IMG/VR virus record: IMGVR_UViG_3300018481_000001
Span: 1 to 64,000 of that record
Reading direction: 5' to 3' (one strand)
DNA: 64,000 bases
Source: a virus
Made by a program: the position numbers and the translations under genes. Of the stretch, positions 46,843 to 54,302 are shown piece after piece. Below the pieces are notes generated by a model that saw nothing but the letters and a program-made list of their open reading frames with translations, did not search any database and was not told where the DNA came from. Every line of letters starts with the position of its first letter. Within the stretch, counting starts at the first letter, position 1.

Positions 46843-47178
46843 CTAGTGCAGCATCGCCGAGGCAGGCATATCCGAAATATACGCGACAGGTACACGCATC
46901 CCACGCGGCACATGCACTGCGACCCAAGACTCTGTTTCGTCACTACTCAACAGAATTATTTCGGGCCCGAGCCCCGTGACGTCTGCCTTAACCTCAATGT
47001 GCACACACGAACTCTTTTCGTCGCGCATCGAGGGCATCGGCAAAAAGGACATCATTCCGTTTTGCACGTTCCAATGTTCTTTTTCAAATCGTGCCACGGT
47101 CGGCCACGTATGAAACGCTTTATAAAACTCCGTCGCGGCCATGGCTACTACAGCACTGGGTCGTTCAGGGCGTCGCAT
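46843..47178 (-). CDS. Unrecognised protein
   Basis: 111 residues from ATG 47178, chosen because GAGGAAATT precedes it; an ATG at 47193 is the alternative. Mixed sequence: basic Pro start, AAVVAMAATEFYKAFHTW-like helix, then beta strands (CVHIEVKADVTGLGPEIILL). Unknown. Confidence 0.5.
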   Translation of the reverse strand: MRRPERPSAVVAMAATEFYKAFHTWPTVARFEKEHWNVQNGMMSFLPMPSMRDEKSSCVHIEVKADVTGLGPEIILLSSDETESWVAVHVPRGMRVPVAYISDMPASAMLH

Positions 47179-47219
47179 CGGCAATTTCCTCATTTTCTGT
47201 AAAAGAGACACTAAATGCT

Positions 47220-47230
47220 TATACCTCAAA
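47220..47230 (-). promoter_or_regulatory. Candidate promoter motif upstream of 47178
   Basis: Minus strand TTTGAGGTATA, identical to the core at 18612. It lies inside the 3' end of the 47226 gene, 42 bases before the 47178 start. Confidence 0.45.
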
Positions 47231-47396
47231 TGCCCGGAAGCCAACGGAGCAGGTACAAGACCAAAATCACAATCAAAATAATCCAGACGATGTTGGCGCC
47301 TTGGAAGTTTGGCGAATAACTGCGATATGCCGGCATGTTGTTAAAAACCAACATGAAAATAAAAATTACGAGCAATACGTACAACAGATTATGCAT
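47226..47396 (-). CDS. Two-helix membrane peptide
   Basis: 56 residues with the ribosome binding site GGAGGAAATC. Two membrane segments (LLYVLLVIFIFMLVF; IVWIILIVILVLYLLRWL) separated by a 20-residue polar loop (NNMPAYRSYSPNFQGAN). Hairpin topology. It could be a small holin-type or other membrane modulator. Function not assignable. Confidence 0.65.
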   Translation of the reverse strand: MHNLLYVLLVIFIFMLVFNNMPAYRSYSPNFQGANIVWIILIVILVLYLLRWLPGI

Positions 47397-47856
47397 TTGA
47401 TTTCCTCCGAAACGTTTCGATGATAATTTGTAGCCAGGTTTTTTTCTTTAACACTTCAACTTCTTGTTTGAGCTCCTGCAGCTGCCAATCGAGCTGGTTG
47501 AGCCGTTCTACTACATCCGTACCCGTACTCGCGTACATCCCTGTCGCTGTAGCAGCCGGGAACAAATCGACAGGAGGTGGTGGACCCGATAAAGACCCAT
47601 CGAGCTTGGGCGCCATCACGGGCGAACGCTTGGGCAGCACGTCCGCTACGTACACGTTGTCCGGCGCTAGAGAGACCGCTGGACCGTAGTCCTGCGGCTC
47701 CTCAGGCTCCTCAGCCGGCTCGGAATCGAGCACAGGCATACTGGGCGACACCGAGATGCTCGGCGGCTCTTCTGACGGGCTTGGCGAAGGCACAGTGCCC
47801 TCCAATACCTCACGCGGTAGCCGGGGCGCTGGGGGAAGAGATTTTTCGTCTGGCAT
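47389..47856 (-). CDS. Proline-rich protein with C-terminal coiled coil
   Basis: 155 residues from ATG 47856. Pro/Glu/Ser-rich disordered N-terminal 110 residues (SEEPPSISVSPSMPVLDSEP), then a coiled coil (VERLNQLDWQLQELKQEVEV) and a basic tail (ETFRRKSNA). Likely an extended linker or adaptor. Unknown. Confidence 0.6.
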   Translation of the reverse strand: MPDEKSLPPAPRLPREVLEGTVPSPSPSEEPPSISVSPSMPVLDSEPAEEPEEPQDYGPAVSLAPDNVYVADVLPKRSPVMAPKLDGSLSGPPPPVDLFPAATATGMYASTGTDVVERLNQLDWQLQELKQEVEVLKKKTWLQIIIETFRRKSNA

Positions 47857-47873
47857 ACGTGCCTCCACTGTAG

Positions 47874-48089
47874 TCAACGTGCACCCTGCGCCGTAAACCA
47901 CTGCTCGACTTTTCGCTGACGATTGCCTGTGGGTAAATGTCGAAAGGCTGTTAAATCCTCACGCAAATCAGCCGGCATATCTTCGTCGGCCATCCCTTCC
48001 ACACTCAGCTTCCAAACAATACGCTGCGGCGTTGCGTCACGTACACGCTTGTGGGCAAACGCAATCAGTGCATCAAAACGTTTGGCCAT
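47874..48089 (-). CDS. Unrecognised small protein
   Basis: 71 residues. Helical (RFDALIAFAHKRVRDATPQR, LTAFRHLPTGNRQRKVEQWF). Unknown. Downstream of the terminator at 48099. Confidence 0.5.
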   Translation of the reverse strand: MAKRFDALIAFAHKRVRDATPQRIVWKLSVEGMADEDMPADLREDLTAFRHLPTGNRQRKVEQWFTAQGAR

Positions 48090-48098
48090 GACAGCACC

Positions 48099-48132
48099 TA
48101 AAAATAAAACAAGCCGCAGAGACCTACGGCTT
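48099..48132 (-). terminator. Strong intrinsic terminator
   Basis: AAGCCGYAG pairs with CTRCGGCTT over 9 bp (48111-48132, with a G-U) with a four-base loop. On the minus strand it is followed by GTTTTATTTTT (48100-48110). It lies directly downstream of the 48138 gene and splits the dense minus-strand run at this point. Confidence 0.8.
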
Positions 48133-48137
48133 TCGCA

Positions 48138-48455
48138 TTACGCTTTGTTCTTGGGAACCGGGGCCATGATGGGATCGAAGAACTGCGGTTGTTCTCTTCG
48201 AAACTGCCCTACGATAGCTCCTGCCACCAAAAGCTTATTTTGATCTCGAGGGGGCAGTGCATTAAACTCATCCGTTGTAAGCTGTGCCCAACCGTTTTCT
48301 AAAAGTTGAAGCGCTGCTTTACAATACACGCACAAAGAAATGGCTTTTCCTGGTTCAAGCCGGGTTCCATCTTTTAATGCCGTCCAGCCTCTAATACTCA
48401 TATTGCAATTGGGGCATTTATAATGATCCCCATGCAAGACGCCCTGGTCAACCAT
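48138..48455 (-). CDS. Zinc-ribbon protein (paralogue group A)
   Basis: 105 residues from ATG 48455, which avoids a long overlap with 48448. KCPNCNMS and LCVYCKAA cysteine pairs, then WAQLTTDEFNALPPRDQNKL. Same order as 29799 and 29467. A strong terminator follows it. Confidence 0.65.
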   Translation of the reverse strand: MVDQGVLHGDHYKCPNCNMSIRGWTALKDGTRLEPGKAISLCVYCKAALQLLENGWAQLTTDEFNALPPRDQNKLLVAGAIVGQFRREQPQFFDPIMAPVPKNKA

Positions 48456-48687
48456 CGTCAGTTCCAGGGGGCCACGCATAAAGCTTGCCTTGGTCATCCG
48501 CCTGCATGCCTGTGTAAATCACAAGCTGCCCGTCATCACTCTTTCCAATATGCGCTCTTGGCAGTACTCCCCGCATATCTTTGGTTAGCTGCCGTAGCGT
48601 AAGGTGCGTTCGCCCGGAAACAATTTTTTCTAGATCGCTGTGAATTCTCATCCCGCGCTCCAGATTAGTTTCTATTTTTCTTGGCAT
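48448..48687 (-). CDS. Unrecognised small protein
   Basis: 79 residues. Helical N-terminus (GMRIHSDLEKIVSGRTHLTL) then beta (DDGQLVIYTGMQADDQGKLY). Overlaps both neighbours slightly. Unknown. Confidence 0.55.
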   Translation of the reverse strand: MPRKIETNLERGMRIHSDLEKIVSGRTHLTLRQLTKDMRGVLPRAHIGKSDDGQLVIYTGMQADDQGKLYAWPPGTDDG

Positions 48688-48902
48688 GCAATACTCGCAT
48701 TGGCCCAGTGAATCGCTGAGCGAACATGGTCAATCGCAACGTCACGATCATGGCTTTCCGGGCAGAGTGCTGCAATCACACGCCCCAAAGCACCGCCGGC
48801 TGCCCGGAGCTGTTCATAACGTTCAGCCTGATCCCCTTCGGGTTTGTGGTAGCTAAACCAATTGTTGATTTGCTGGATTTCTTCGGCGAGTTTATTTGCC
48901 AC
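48672..48902 (-). CDS. Acb2/Tad1-type hairpin protein, putative anti-defence nucleotide sponge
   Basis: 76 residues. The two-helix pattern is the one I associate with the Acb2/Tad1 hairpin family: INNWFSYHKPEGDQAERYEQ, a helix (LRAAGGALGRVIAALCPES), then VRSAIHWANASIA. Known family members bind cyclic nucleotide or cADPR-like signals and block CBASS or Thoeris immunity. Length fits (about 75-95). Ligand specificity cannot be read from the sequence. Sits among early small genes. Confidence 0.7.
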   Translation of the reverse strand: MANKLAEEIQQINNWFSYHKPEGDQAERYEQLRAAGGALGRVIAALCPESHDRDVAIDHVRSAIHWANASIACQEK

Positions 48903-49287
48903 TAGGCACCAGTTTTTCCAGAGTTTTTTCTTCTATTTCTTCTAAGTCGATAATAGCCGCGCGTGCCTTATCCCAATCAGCACAGTTCATGAACGCGCAT
49001 GAGAAGAAAATAGGGTAGCCATTAATGGCCCTGGGTCCCGCGTCTTTGTAGTACGCGTAGATCGTACCTACGTCATTAAAATCAATATGGGATGCACCGC
49101 CCAAGCCTAGCGGCATAAAAATACTACCAACTAAGGTCTTGGCGCCTTCCTTGATATGCTGGAAAATAAATACTTGATTGGCTCTGTAGTCTGCGACGAA
49201 CTTGCGCAGGTCATCCGTAGATAAATCAGGTACTTTTTGTTTGGGGGTTTCTTCGTCAGGTTTATCTTCAGAATTGTCTTCAGACAC
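48892..49287 (-). CDS. Unrecognised protein
   Basis: 131 residues. Acidic Lys/Pro-rich start, then DLRKFVADYRANQVFIFQHI and a glycine-containing hydrophobic centre (GSIFMPLGLGGASHIDFND), then a mixed end (ADWDKARAAIIDLEEIEEKT). Overlaps 48672 by 11 bases. Unknown. Confidence 0.55.
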   Translation of the reverse strand: MSEDNSEDKPDEETPKQKVPDLSTDDLRKFVADYRANQVFIFQHIKEGAKTLVGSIFMPLGLGGASHIDFNDVGTIYAYYKDAGPRAINGYPIFFSCAFMNCADWDKARAAIIDLEEIEEKTLEKLVPSGK

Positions 49288-49450
49288 CTTCCACCTTAAA
49301 TTCGCAATCTGCTATTTTTAATTGGTGCACCAGCACAATGGCCGCACGGGCAGAGTTCAGCGCGATTTGCGGCCCAGGGGCTTCGATAGTGTCTTCGAGT
49401 ATGAGGGGTATTTCACCCCTTTTCGTCACTGTCACTTTGTATTTCGGCAT
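49280..49450 (-). CDS. Small beta-alpha protein
   Basis: 56 residues (PKYKVTVTKRGEIPLILEDT, LNSARAAIVLVHQLKIADCE). Compact ferredoxin-like pattern; overlaps 49413 and 48892 at its ends. Unknown. Confidence 0.5.
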   Translation of the reverse strand: MPKYKVTVTKRGEIPLILEDTIEAPGPQIALNSARAAIVLVHQLKIADCEFKVEGV

Positions 49451-49658
49451 AACGTTTTTTCAGCTCCTCCCAAGCTTCTTTTAATTCCAGGACTTGAATA
49501 AGCCCAGGATTGTATACCGTGAGATTGGCGAAAAGTTCTTCGACATCTACGAGGAGTTTTTGTTCGCAACGCATGCGATATTGGCTCACGGTAGCGGCGC
49601 GATTATCGTCCTGGCCGTCGAGCACAAAGGCTACGTCACAATCTTCATCGGTAATCAT
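49413..49658 (-). CDS. Acidic helical protein
   Basis: 81 residues. Beta start (DCDVAFVLDGQDDNRAATVS) then helices (LLVDVEELFANLTVYNPGLI, ELKEAWEELKKRYAEIQSDS). Unknown. Confidence 0.5.
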   Translation of the reverse strand: MITDEDCDVAFVLDGQDDNRAATVSQYRMRCEQKLLVDVEELFANLTVYNPGLIQVLELKEAWEELKKRYAEIQSDSDEKG

Positions 49659-49996
49659 TACTCCGCCTTGGGTAATGTATCCTCAAAACATGTGTGTTGT
49701 TTCCCAACGAGCTTATAGTCCGCGCTCACCCTGCCCTTCATGACGGCATAACGCAGCGGTAGATTATTTCCATCGTTGAGCTGATTATCGAGCCAGCCTA
49801 CGCACGGGATGTCATTGCCCGTGGTCGACTCATGGCATGCCATAATACGCAGGCCTGTCAAAGAGGTCATCTTGCCAGGCTCGGCGATAGTGTCTGCTAA
49901 GCCGGCATGCTTGATTTCGCAATATCCATTGGGGATGTCGTGCGGATTGGTGCTCTTTTTCCACGGGCATTTTTTACATTGTTTACGTGTCGGCAT
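49658..49996 (-). CDS. DUF6283-like cysteine-rich protein
   Basis: 112 residues from ATG 49996. CKKCPWKKSTNPHDIPNGYC, then IMACHESTTGNDIPCVGWL and LPLRYAVMKG match the cysteine-rich DUF6283 type common in phages and actinomycete genomes. A zinc site is likely. Function unknown. Confidence 0.7.
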   Translation of the reverse strand: MPTRKQCKKCPWKKSTNPHDIPNGYCEIKHAGLADTIAEPGKMTSLTGLRIMACHESTTGNDIPCVGWLDNQLNDGNNLPLRYAVMKGRVSADYKLVGKQHTCFEDTLPKAE

Positions 49997-50249
49997 AACT
50001 CCCTCCAATTAAGAATTTATTAAATATATCCGTAGACGAAAGCGATACGCGCTCTCGCCAGGTGGCTAACATTCTATCAGCCATTTGTTGGTCTATATAT
50101 TTAAGACCTATCCATGTATTTATAACTTTCACACGGTGCTGGTCTATTAATTCTAAATCTTCGTCCGTAAACTCAGAAGGAATTTCATAGTTTTTGGCTG
50201 CGCAAATACGCAGCTCTACAGAGTAGTCATCAGGGTTACGGTTCGCCAT
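49983..50249 (-). CDS. Unrecognised helical protein
   Basis: 88 residues from ATG 50249. Helical (YSVELRICAAKNYEIPSEFT, QQMADRMLATWRERVSLSST). Overlaps the Uma2 gene by 14 bases. Unknown. Confidence 0.5.
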   Translation of the reverse strand: MANRNPDDYSVELRICAAKNYEIPSEFTDEDLELIDQHRVKVINTWIGLKYIDQQMADRMLATWRERVSLSSTDIFNKFLIGGSYADT

Positions 50250-50781
50250 AAAGATCTTTAACCGTAAAATGAATGCCCAAAACATTAATGCTGTCTGAGG
50301 GCACGCACTCCCATTCGCCTTTGGAGTTTTTACTCCAGTGATCGACATTTTGTTTGTCGACACTGACCAACAAATAATCGGTTAGTGTTGGGATAGATTT
50401 GTAGTGCTCGAATTTTTCTCCACGATCGTATGCGGCTGTCGTGGGACTGAGCACTTCAACTAACAGCGCGGGATTTACGGCCGTATTTTTACTATGTACG
50501 TGGCTAACCGGTTCGCCACAAATTACACTGACATCTGGATATGCCCCTAAACCTGAGGGTGCCCAAATCCGTAAGTCCGCCGAATAAACGCGACATTTAC
50601 TGCCACGTAATTTGTTCCCCAGTAGTATGGTTGCATTGGCAGTCAGTGCAGCATGCTGGATCGTACCTCCAGTCATGGCATAAATCAGGCCATTGACCCA
50701 TTCGAGCTTGCAGTTAAGCTGCTCGTGGTCCATGGCCGCATATTCTTCAAAACTAACTAAATAGGGGGCTGCTTGCGTCAT
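50236..50781 (-). CDS. Uma2-family putative restriction-like nuclease
   Basis: 181 residues. Elements: EYAAMDHEQLNCKLEWVNGL start, PDVSVICGE strand with Asp, LLVEVLSPTTAAYDRGEKFE with Glu and Lys. Same fold as 38403 but low identity, so an old paralogue or independent acquisition. Second Uma2 in the window. A DNA role is presumed for the family, not shown. Confidence 0.8.
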   Translation of the reverse strand: MTQAAPYLVSFEEYAAMDHEQLNCKLEWVNGLIYAMTGGTIQHAALTANATILLGNKLRGSKCRVYSADLRIWAPSGLGAYPDVSVICGEPVSHVHSKNTAVNPALLVEVLSPTTAAYDRGEKFEHYKSIPTLTDYLLVSVDKQNVDHWSKNSKGEWECVPSDSINVLGIHFTVKDLYGEP

Positions 50782-50794
50782 AAAACCTTTTACC

Positions 50795-50977
50795 TCATTC
50801 GTAACCTTTTATTTTCGCAGTTTTCTGACAACGAAAACAACTAGCCTTACCGCCTTTGATGTCGATAGGCCAGAGCTCCGGGCGCTGTCCGCAAAAGGTA
50901 CGTATGTACGCGGCTGTTGGGTCTACGTAATGGCGCAGCCCCCGAGGGTTGGGTGCAAGTACAACAATCAGGCTCAT
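50795..50977 (-). CDS. Small zinc-binding protein
   Basis: 60 residues: hydrophobic start (LIVVLAPNPRGLRHYV), then Cys-containing pairs (TFCGQRPE and SCFRCQKT). Overlaps 50974. Unknown. Confidence 0.55.
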   Translation of the reverse strand: MSLIVVLAPNPRGLRHYVDPTAAYIRTFCGQRPELWPIDIKGGKASCFRCQKTAKIKGYE

Positions 50978-51810
50978 TTGATAAGTTTCACCGCTTCTTC
51001 CAAACTCACCGTAAATCCAGCTGCATTCTTGTGCCCACCACCGCCATATTTCTTCGCAATGGCCGACACGTCAAAGTCTCCGACGCTACGGAGACTAAAC
51101 TCTACCTTGGTATCGGGCCGCTGAAACCAGCCCAACGCGAAGGTGTGTTTCTTCGCCAAGATATTTAAGATTTCCGAAATCCCTGGCTTGGCTGCGTTGA
51201 CTACAGGGATGTTTTCGTAGCCATCAAAATAAATCACACGGTGTTGTTCAGCGACATCTTGTGCATACGTCTCGAGATACTTGAGTGCACCCATGCCCAA
51301 GATATTTGCCTGGTCTACGTCGACAGACTCCGACGCCGCTTCGTAAGCTTCAAAGGTCATGGGCACGCTTTGAATATACGCATTCACGTTTTTACTATTG
51401 GGGAGTTTAAATCTCCAGAGGTCTCGGTCTTCGACATAGTTTACCCACCAATTGGTAGGCTCTTTAAAATGCCGTGCCGTGAGCCCTGCGCCCGACGCTT
51501 CCATGTCAAAAGCGATGAGCACGTTGGTACGGTTCTGCAAAGTGATGCGCACCTGCGCCATCGCCTCCTCTGCCGTCTTGTGATGGTCTAGCACCACCAA
51601 GCCTGCGGCTTTGTCGGCAATCTCGATGGTCTGCTCCACCGGATAGCTGAAATCCAAAATATAAACATCTTTGCCTGCAACGTCCGGGAGGTTCGAGCCG
51701 TACTTGGCGGCATGAAACTCCGTGTCCGGGGGCAAGTGTTTTTTGGCAATGAAGGCTGAGGTCAAACCGTCAATGCATTTATCGTGGTAAATTACGAGAG
51801 CTTTTGCCAT
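50974..51810 (-). CDS. DHH/DHHA1-family phosphoesterase
   Basis: 278 residues. Asp-rich metal motifs: YHDKCIDGLTSAFIAKK near residue 10, LDFSYP, VVLDHHKTAEEA (DHH) near 70-76, and a C-terminal DHHA1 loop GGGGHKNAAGF near 260. This family includes nanoRNases (NrnA) and c-di-AMP/pGpG phosphodiesterases. It lacks extra sensor domains. It could recycle short RNA or degrade signalling dinucleotides. It lies near the Acb2-like gene. Confidence 0.85.
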   Translation of the reverse strand: MAKALVIYHDKCIDGLTSAFIAKKHLPPDTEFHAAKYGSNLPDVAGKDVYILDFSYPVEQTIEIADKAAGLVVLDHHKTAEEAMAQVRITLQNRTNVLIAFDMEASGAGLTARHFKEPTNWWVNYVEDRDLWRFKLPNSKNVNAYIQSVPMTFEAYEAASESVDVDQANILGMGALKYLETYAQDVAEQHRVIYFDGYENIPVVNAAKPGISEILNILAKKHTFALGWFQRPDTKVEFSLRSVGDFDVSAIAKKYGGGGHKNAAGFTVSLEEAVKLIK

Positions 51811-51991
51811 GCAGCATATTTGCTTCAGTGATTTTCTCTGTCAACTGTTTAGCAATTACATCCCAATGTTTTCGGTCAGCTTCCACGACAGCTCGCGCAG
51901 TCGCTGTAGCAGGCGTACCAACCTCCCACGCTGCAATGCCTAGCGCTCGCAACATCGCTTTGGCTTGTTCATCGGTAAGCTCAAGTTTCAT
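51779..51991 (-). CDS. Unrecognised small protein
   Basis: 70 residues. Ala-rich helices (AMLRALGIAAWEVGTPATAT, HWDVIAKQLTEKITEANM). Overlaps the DHH gene by 32 bases. Similar in style to 51988. Unknown. Confidence 0.5.
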   Translation of the reverse strand: MKLELTDEQAKAMLRALGIAAWEVGTPATATARAVVEADRKHWDVIAKQLTEKITEANMLHGKSSRNLPR

Positions 51992-52206
51992 TTTTTCGTA
52001 GCTTCACGTAGAACACCACTGAACCGATCACTCAACTTTTTCCATGCTTCTTTTTCTTTTTGATAAAGCACAGGCACTTCTGCAAATCCATGCAGCGCAC
52101 GGTGTGCATTTTTTTCGGCTACAAAAATATCATTAGAAGAAACAGCTAGGCTCTGCAGCACCGCCTGCATTTCACCATCCGTAAACACCATTGTATAAAC
52201 AGCCAT
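51988..52206 (-). CDS. Unrecognised small protein
   Basis: 72 residues. Helical (GEMQAVLQSLAVSSNDIFVA, AWKKLSDRFSGVLREATKK). Four-base overlap with 51779; the two share style (E.QA.L..L) and may be distant paralogues. Confidence 0.5.
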   Translation of the reverse strand: MAVYTMVFTDGEMQAVLQSLAVSSNDIFVAEKNAHRALHGFAEVPVLYQKEKEAWKKLSDRFSGVLREATKK

Positions 52207-52216
52207 TTTATGTATC

Positions 52217-52405
52217 CTATACTTTCTGCGCTTCTTTTACACAGCGAAAATACATCTCGCTGACTTGCGCGTCGGACATGGTGTTGAGCAGGTCCAGTGA
52301 CATTTCACGTGCACGCTCCGAACTCATTTCTCCATATTTAATACAGAGATACATTTCATCTCGCATTTGCTTAAAGCTTTTCGGGCGTGTACGTATTTCA
52401 CTCAT
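52217..52405 (-). CDS. Unrecognised small helical protein
   Basis: 62 residues (FKQMRDEMYLCIKYGEMSSE, NTMSDAQVSEMYFRCVKEAQ). Separate ribosome binding site; unknown. Confidence 0.5.
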   Translation of the reverse strand: MSEIRTRPKSFKQMRDEMYLCIKYGEMSSERAREMSLDLLNTMSDAQVSEMYFRCVKEAQKV

Positions 52406-52407
52406 GG

Positions 52408-52584
52408 CTACTCCGGCGCATCAACAACATGCTCCGTAACAATTAGCTCTATTTCTTCCTTTTCCTCCATTTTATTTAACATGTATATGTCTGCTTTATC
52501 CGCAGAACTAAAGACACCTCGGAAATCATGGCACGTATACGTGCAGCCATCCGAGATAATTTCTTCAACTACCCAAACTTTCAT
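52408..52584 (-). CDS. Unrecognised small protein
   Basis: 58 residues from ATG 52584. Beta with acidic end (VWVVEEIISDGCTYTCHDFR, KADIYMLNKMEEKEEIELIV). Unknown; overlaps 52581 by four bases. Confidence 0.5.
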   Translation of the reverse strand: MKVWVVEEIISDGCTYTCHDFRGVFSSADKADIYMLNKMEEKEEIELIVTEHVVDAPE

Positions 52585-53066
52585 AGGGGTTTCACCACCG
52601 GCTGCCATTGCACCAAGGGCCGCTTCTTTGTGAACTCAGACAATTTCACAAATCCCTCTACGCCCATTACCCACAATAGCTGCTCTTCATCTTCGGTGTA
52701 GCGCGTTAGCTCGCACAGCTGTGGTTCCTCTTCCTCTTGCCGATACCAGTAATTTCCAAACACCGTAGGTACTTCTGTTGTCCAAAGGCTTTTTGGTTTA
52801 TCGCCGAGCAATTCCCCAATTAAACTTTGCACCGTCGCGAAATCATCCGGGTTCGTACTCTCACGTAGCTTCAACGTAATACGGGCCCGCAGGTGTTGCA
52901 GGCCCGAGATTAAAAGCAACTTTTCACCGTCGGTATACGCACGCCCTGTTTTATTTACCGGCTGAAAAGGTGTTCGCGGCGGGTCTGCTTCAACGTACCC
53001 GCGACCCCAGCACATCGAGCACGTGTCAAAACGATTACGGCACTCTGGGCATACAATCTTTGGCAT
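52581..53066 (-). CDS. Zinc-finger-containing protein
   Basis: 161 residues. N-terminal CPECRNRFDTCSMCWGRGYV (two CxxC knuckles of DnaJ-like type), then helical (LLLISGLQHLRARITLKL) and acidic parts. Coupled at both ends. Unknown. Confidence 0.6.
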   Translation of the reverse strand: MPKIVCPECRNRFDTCSMCWGRGYVEADPPRTPFQPVNKTGRAYTDGEKLLLISGLQHLRARITLKLRESTNPDDFATVQSLIGELLGDKPKSLWTTEVPTVFGNYWYRQEEEEPQLCELTRYTEDEEQLLWVMGVEGFVKLSEFTKKRPLVQWQPVVKPL

Positions 53067-53281
53067 TATAACTCCTTAAGTAAATCATCGACCCACCCGC
53101 TATGTTCTTGCCGAGGCCAAAATGACACCCGCTTATATAGACGTTCGTTGGGGTCGTGCGGGCCGCTGTGACTAATCATGCCGGTGCTATAATCCCAAAC
53201 CGCACCGCACTGCGCGCAAACACGTAGCGTGGGTAATTGGTTACTTACCCAAACAATGTTTATCGCTGATTTAATTTTCAC
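53066..53281 (-). CDS. Small zinc-binding protein
   Basis: 71 residues from GTG 53281 (GTGA overlap with the 53278 stop). The start at 53308 would lie inside the neighbour. RVCAQCGAVWDYSTG is a single CxxC pair with further His residues downstream. Unknown. Confidence 0.5.
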   Translation of the reverse strand: MKIKSAINIVWVSNQLPTLRVCAQCGAVWDYSTGMISHSGPHDPNERLYKRVSFWPRQEHSGWVDDLLKEL

Positions 53282-53514
53282 GGCGCCGGCTCTCCGCAGC
53301 TCGAACACAAGTATTTTTGTTTGTCTACATCCTCACCTTGCCACGTACGCAAGGCATTGCACTTGGGACACACGTGCTGCGCTTGGTCATACTTTTGAGC
53401 CGCTGCCAAGCGGTCCAAAAACATTGAAATGTTTTCTTTGTCATTTACGTTAAACGGTTCGTAGCCGCGCATGGCACGTAGAACATCGAGTACTGTTTCA
53501 GGCTTGTTAGTCAT
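53278..53514 (-). CDS. Zinc-ribbon protein
   Basis: 78 residues from ATG 53514. N-terminal helix (ETVLDVLRAMRGYEPFNVND), C-terminal ribbon (HVCPKCNALRTW, YLCSSCGE). Unknown. Confidence 0.6.
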   Translation of the reverse strand: MTNKPETVLDVLRAMRGYEPFNVNDKENISMFLDRLAAAQKYDQAQHVCPKCNALRTWQGEDVDKQKYLCSSCGEPAP

Positions 53515-53698
53515 ATGCCTTCGGGCTCCTTGGCACCTCCGTCCAGCCATGCTCGATGCCTCGCGCCGCCAGAGACTCTCGCAGACGCACCATCTCAGCT
53601 TCTTCTTCTTTAGTACGCATCGCATATCCGCTTAAAAAAGCGTACCTGCGTAATTCAGTATCAAATAAATCGGGATCATACAGCGTCGTCATCGTCAT
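53507..53698 (-). CDS. Unrecognised small protein
   Basis: 63 residues; ATG 53692 is an equal choice. Helical (DTELRRYAFLSGYAMRTKEE, EMVRLRESLAARGIEHGW). Unknown. Confidence 0.5.
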   Translation of the reverse strand: MTMTTLYDPDLFDTELRRYAFLSGYAMRTKEEEAEMVRLRESLAARGIEHGWTEVPRSPKAYD

Positions 53699-54302
53699 CC
53701 CCGTTAATCAATACATCGACAATTTCAATGCTGTCCGGCTCAATGTCTGTGTAATCCTTGTTCTCGGCGAACAGCTGCGCTTCGTCTTCGTTCTCCGCTT
53801 CAATTTCCACGTTGTACGTATGCTGCTCATAAACAATGAGTTTGTATTTTTGCTTAGGCGGCGTCGTCATGAGGTTTTTAGTTTTCCGCAAAAACACTTG
53901 TTCTTCTAATACGATTACCCAGTCCCTGGGCACACTATGCTCTTTTTTATCGCGATTGCGGTACCGCAGAATTGGATTGTCATGAGGATAGTGCGGCAAC
54001 ACTTCACCCAATAAATCTAGCTTATATTCTTCTTTGGGATCTTTCCAGGCGAGGTACTCTTCAATTTCGCAGAAGTCATCGCCACTCAGCGTAGGTGCGT
54101 GCACACTGCTCAGGCCCCAATGCAAATACGGCAATGGGATATCTTCGAGCTTCTCTCCAAGATATCTTCCAAACTTCATACGAAATTCTTGTTTGGGTTT
54201 TACCCAATCCCATTTACGATTGCACTTGCGGCAGAACCAATAAGACCCTCGACGCTGATGCGTGCGCTCACCGCAGTCGTAACAGTTGTTATTATTTTCC
54301 AT
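53676..54302 (-). CDS. Zinc ribbon fused to DUF3820-like and acidic domain
   Basis: 208 residues. Residues 5-30 are a zinc ribbon (NCYDCGERTHQRRGSYWFCR). Residues 40-65 (MKFGRYLGEKLEDIPLPYLH) resemble the DUF3820-type FGKYKG..L.DIP.YL motif seen in phage and exonuclease-related proteins. The C-terminal half is strand-rich (YKLIVYEQHTYNVEIEAENE) and ends GDDDDDA. A fusion of small modules is likely; role unknown. Confidence 0.6.
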   Translation of the reverse strand: MENNNNCYDCGERTHQRRGSYWFCRKCNRKWDWVKPKQEFRMKFGRYLGEKLEDIPLPYLHWGLSSVHAPTLSGDDFCEIEEYLAWKDPKEEYKLDLLGEVLPHYPHDNPILRYRNRDKKEHSVPRDWVIVLEEQVFLRKTKNLMTTPPKQKYKLIVYEQHTYNVEIEAENEDEAQLFAENKDYTDIEPDSIEIVDVLINGDDDDDAV

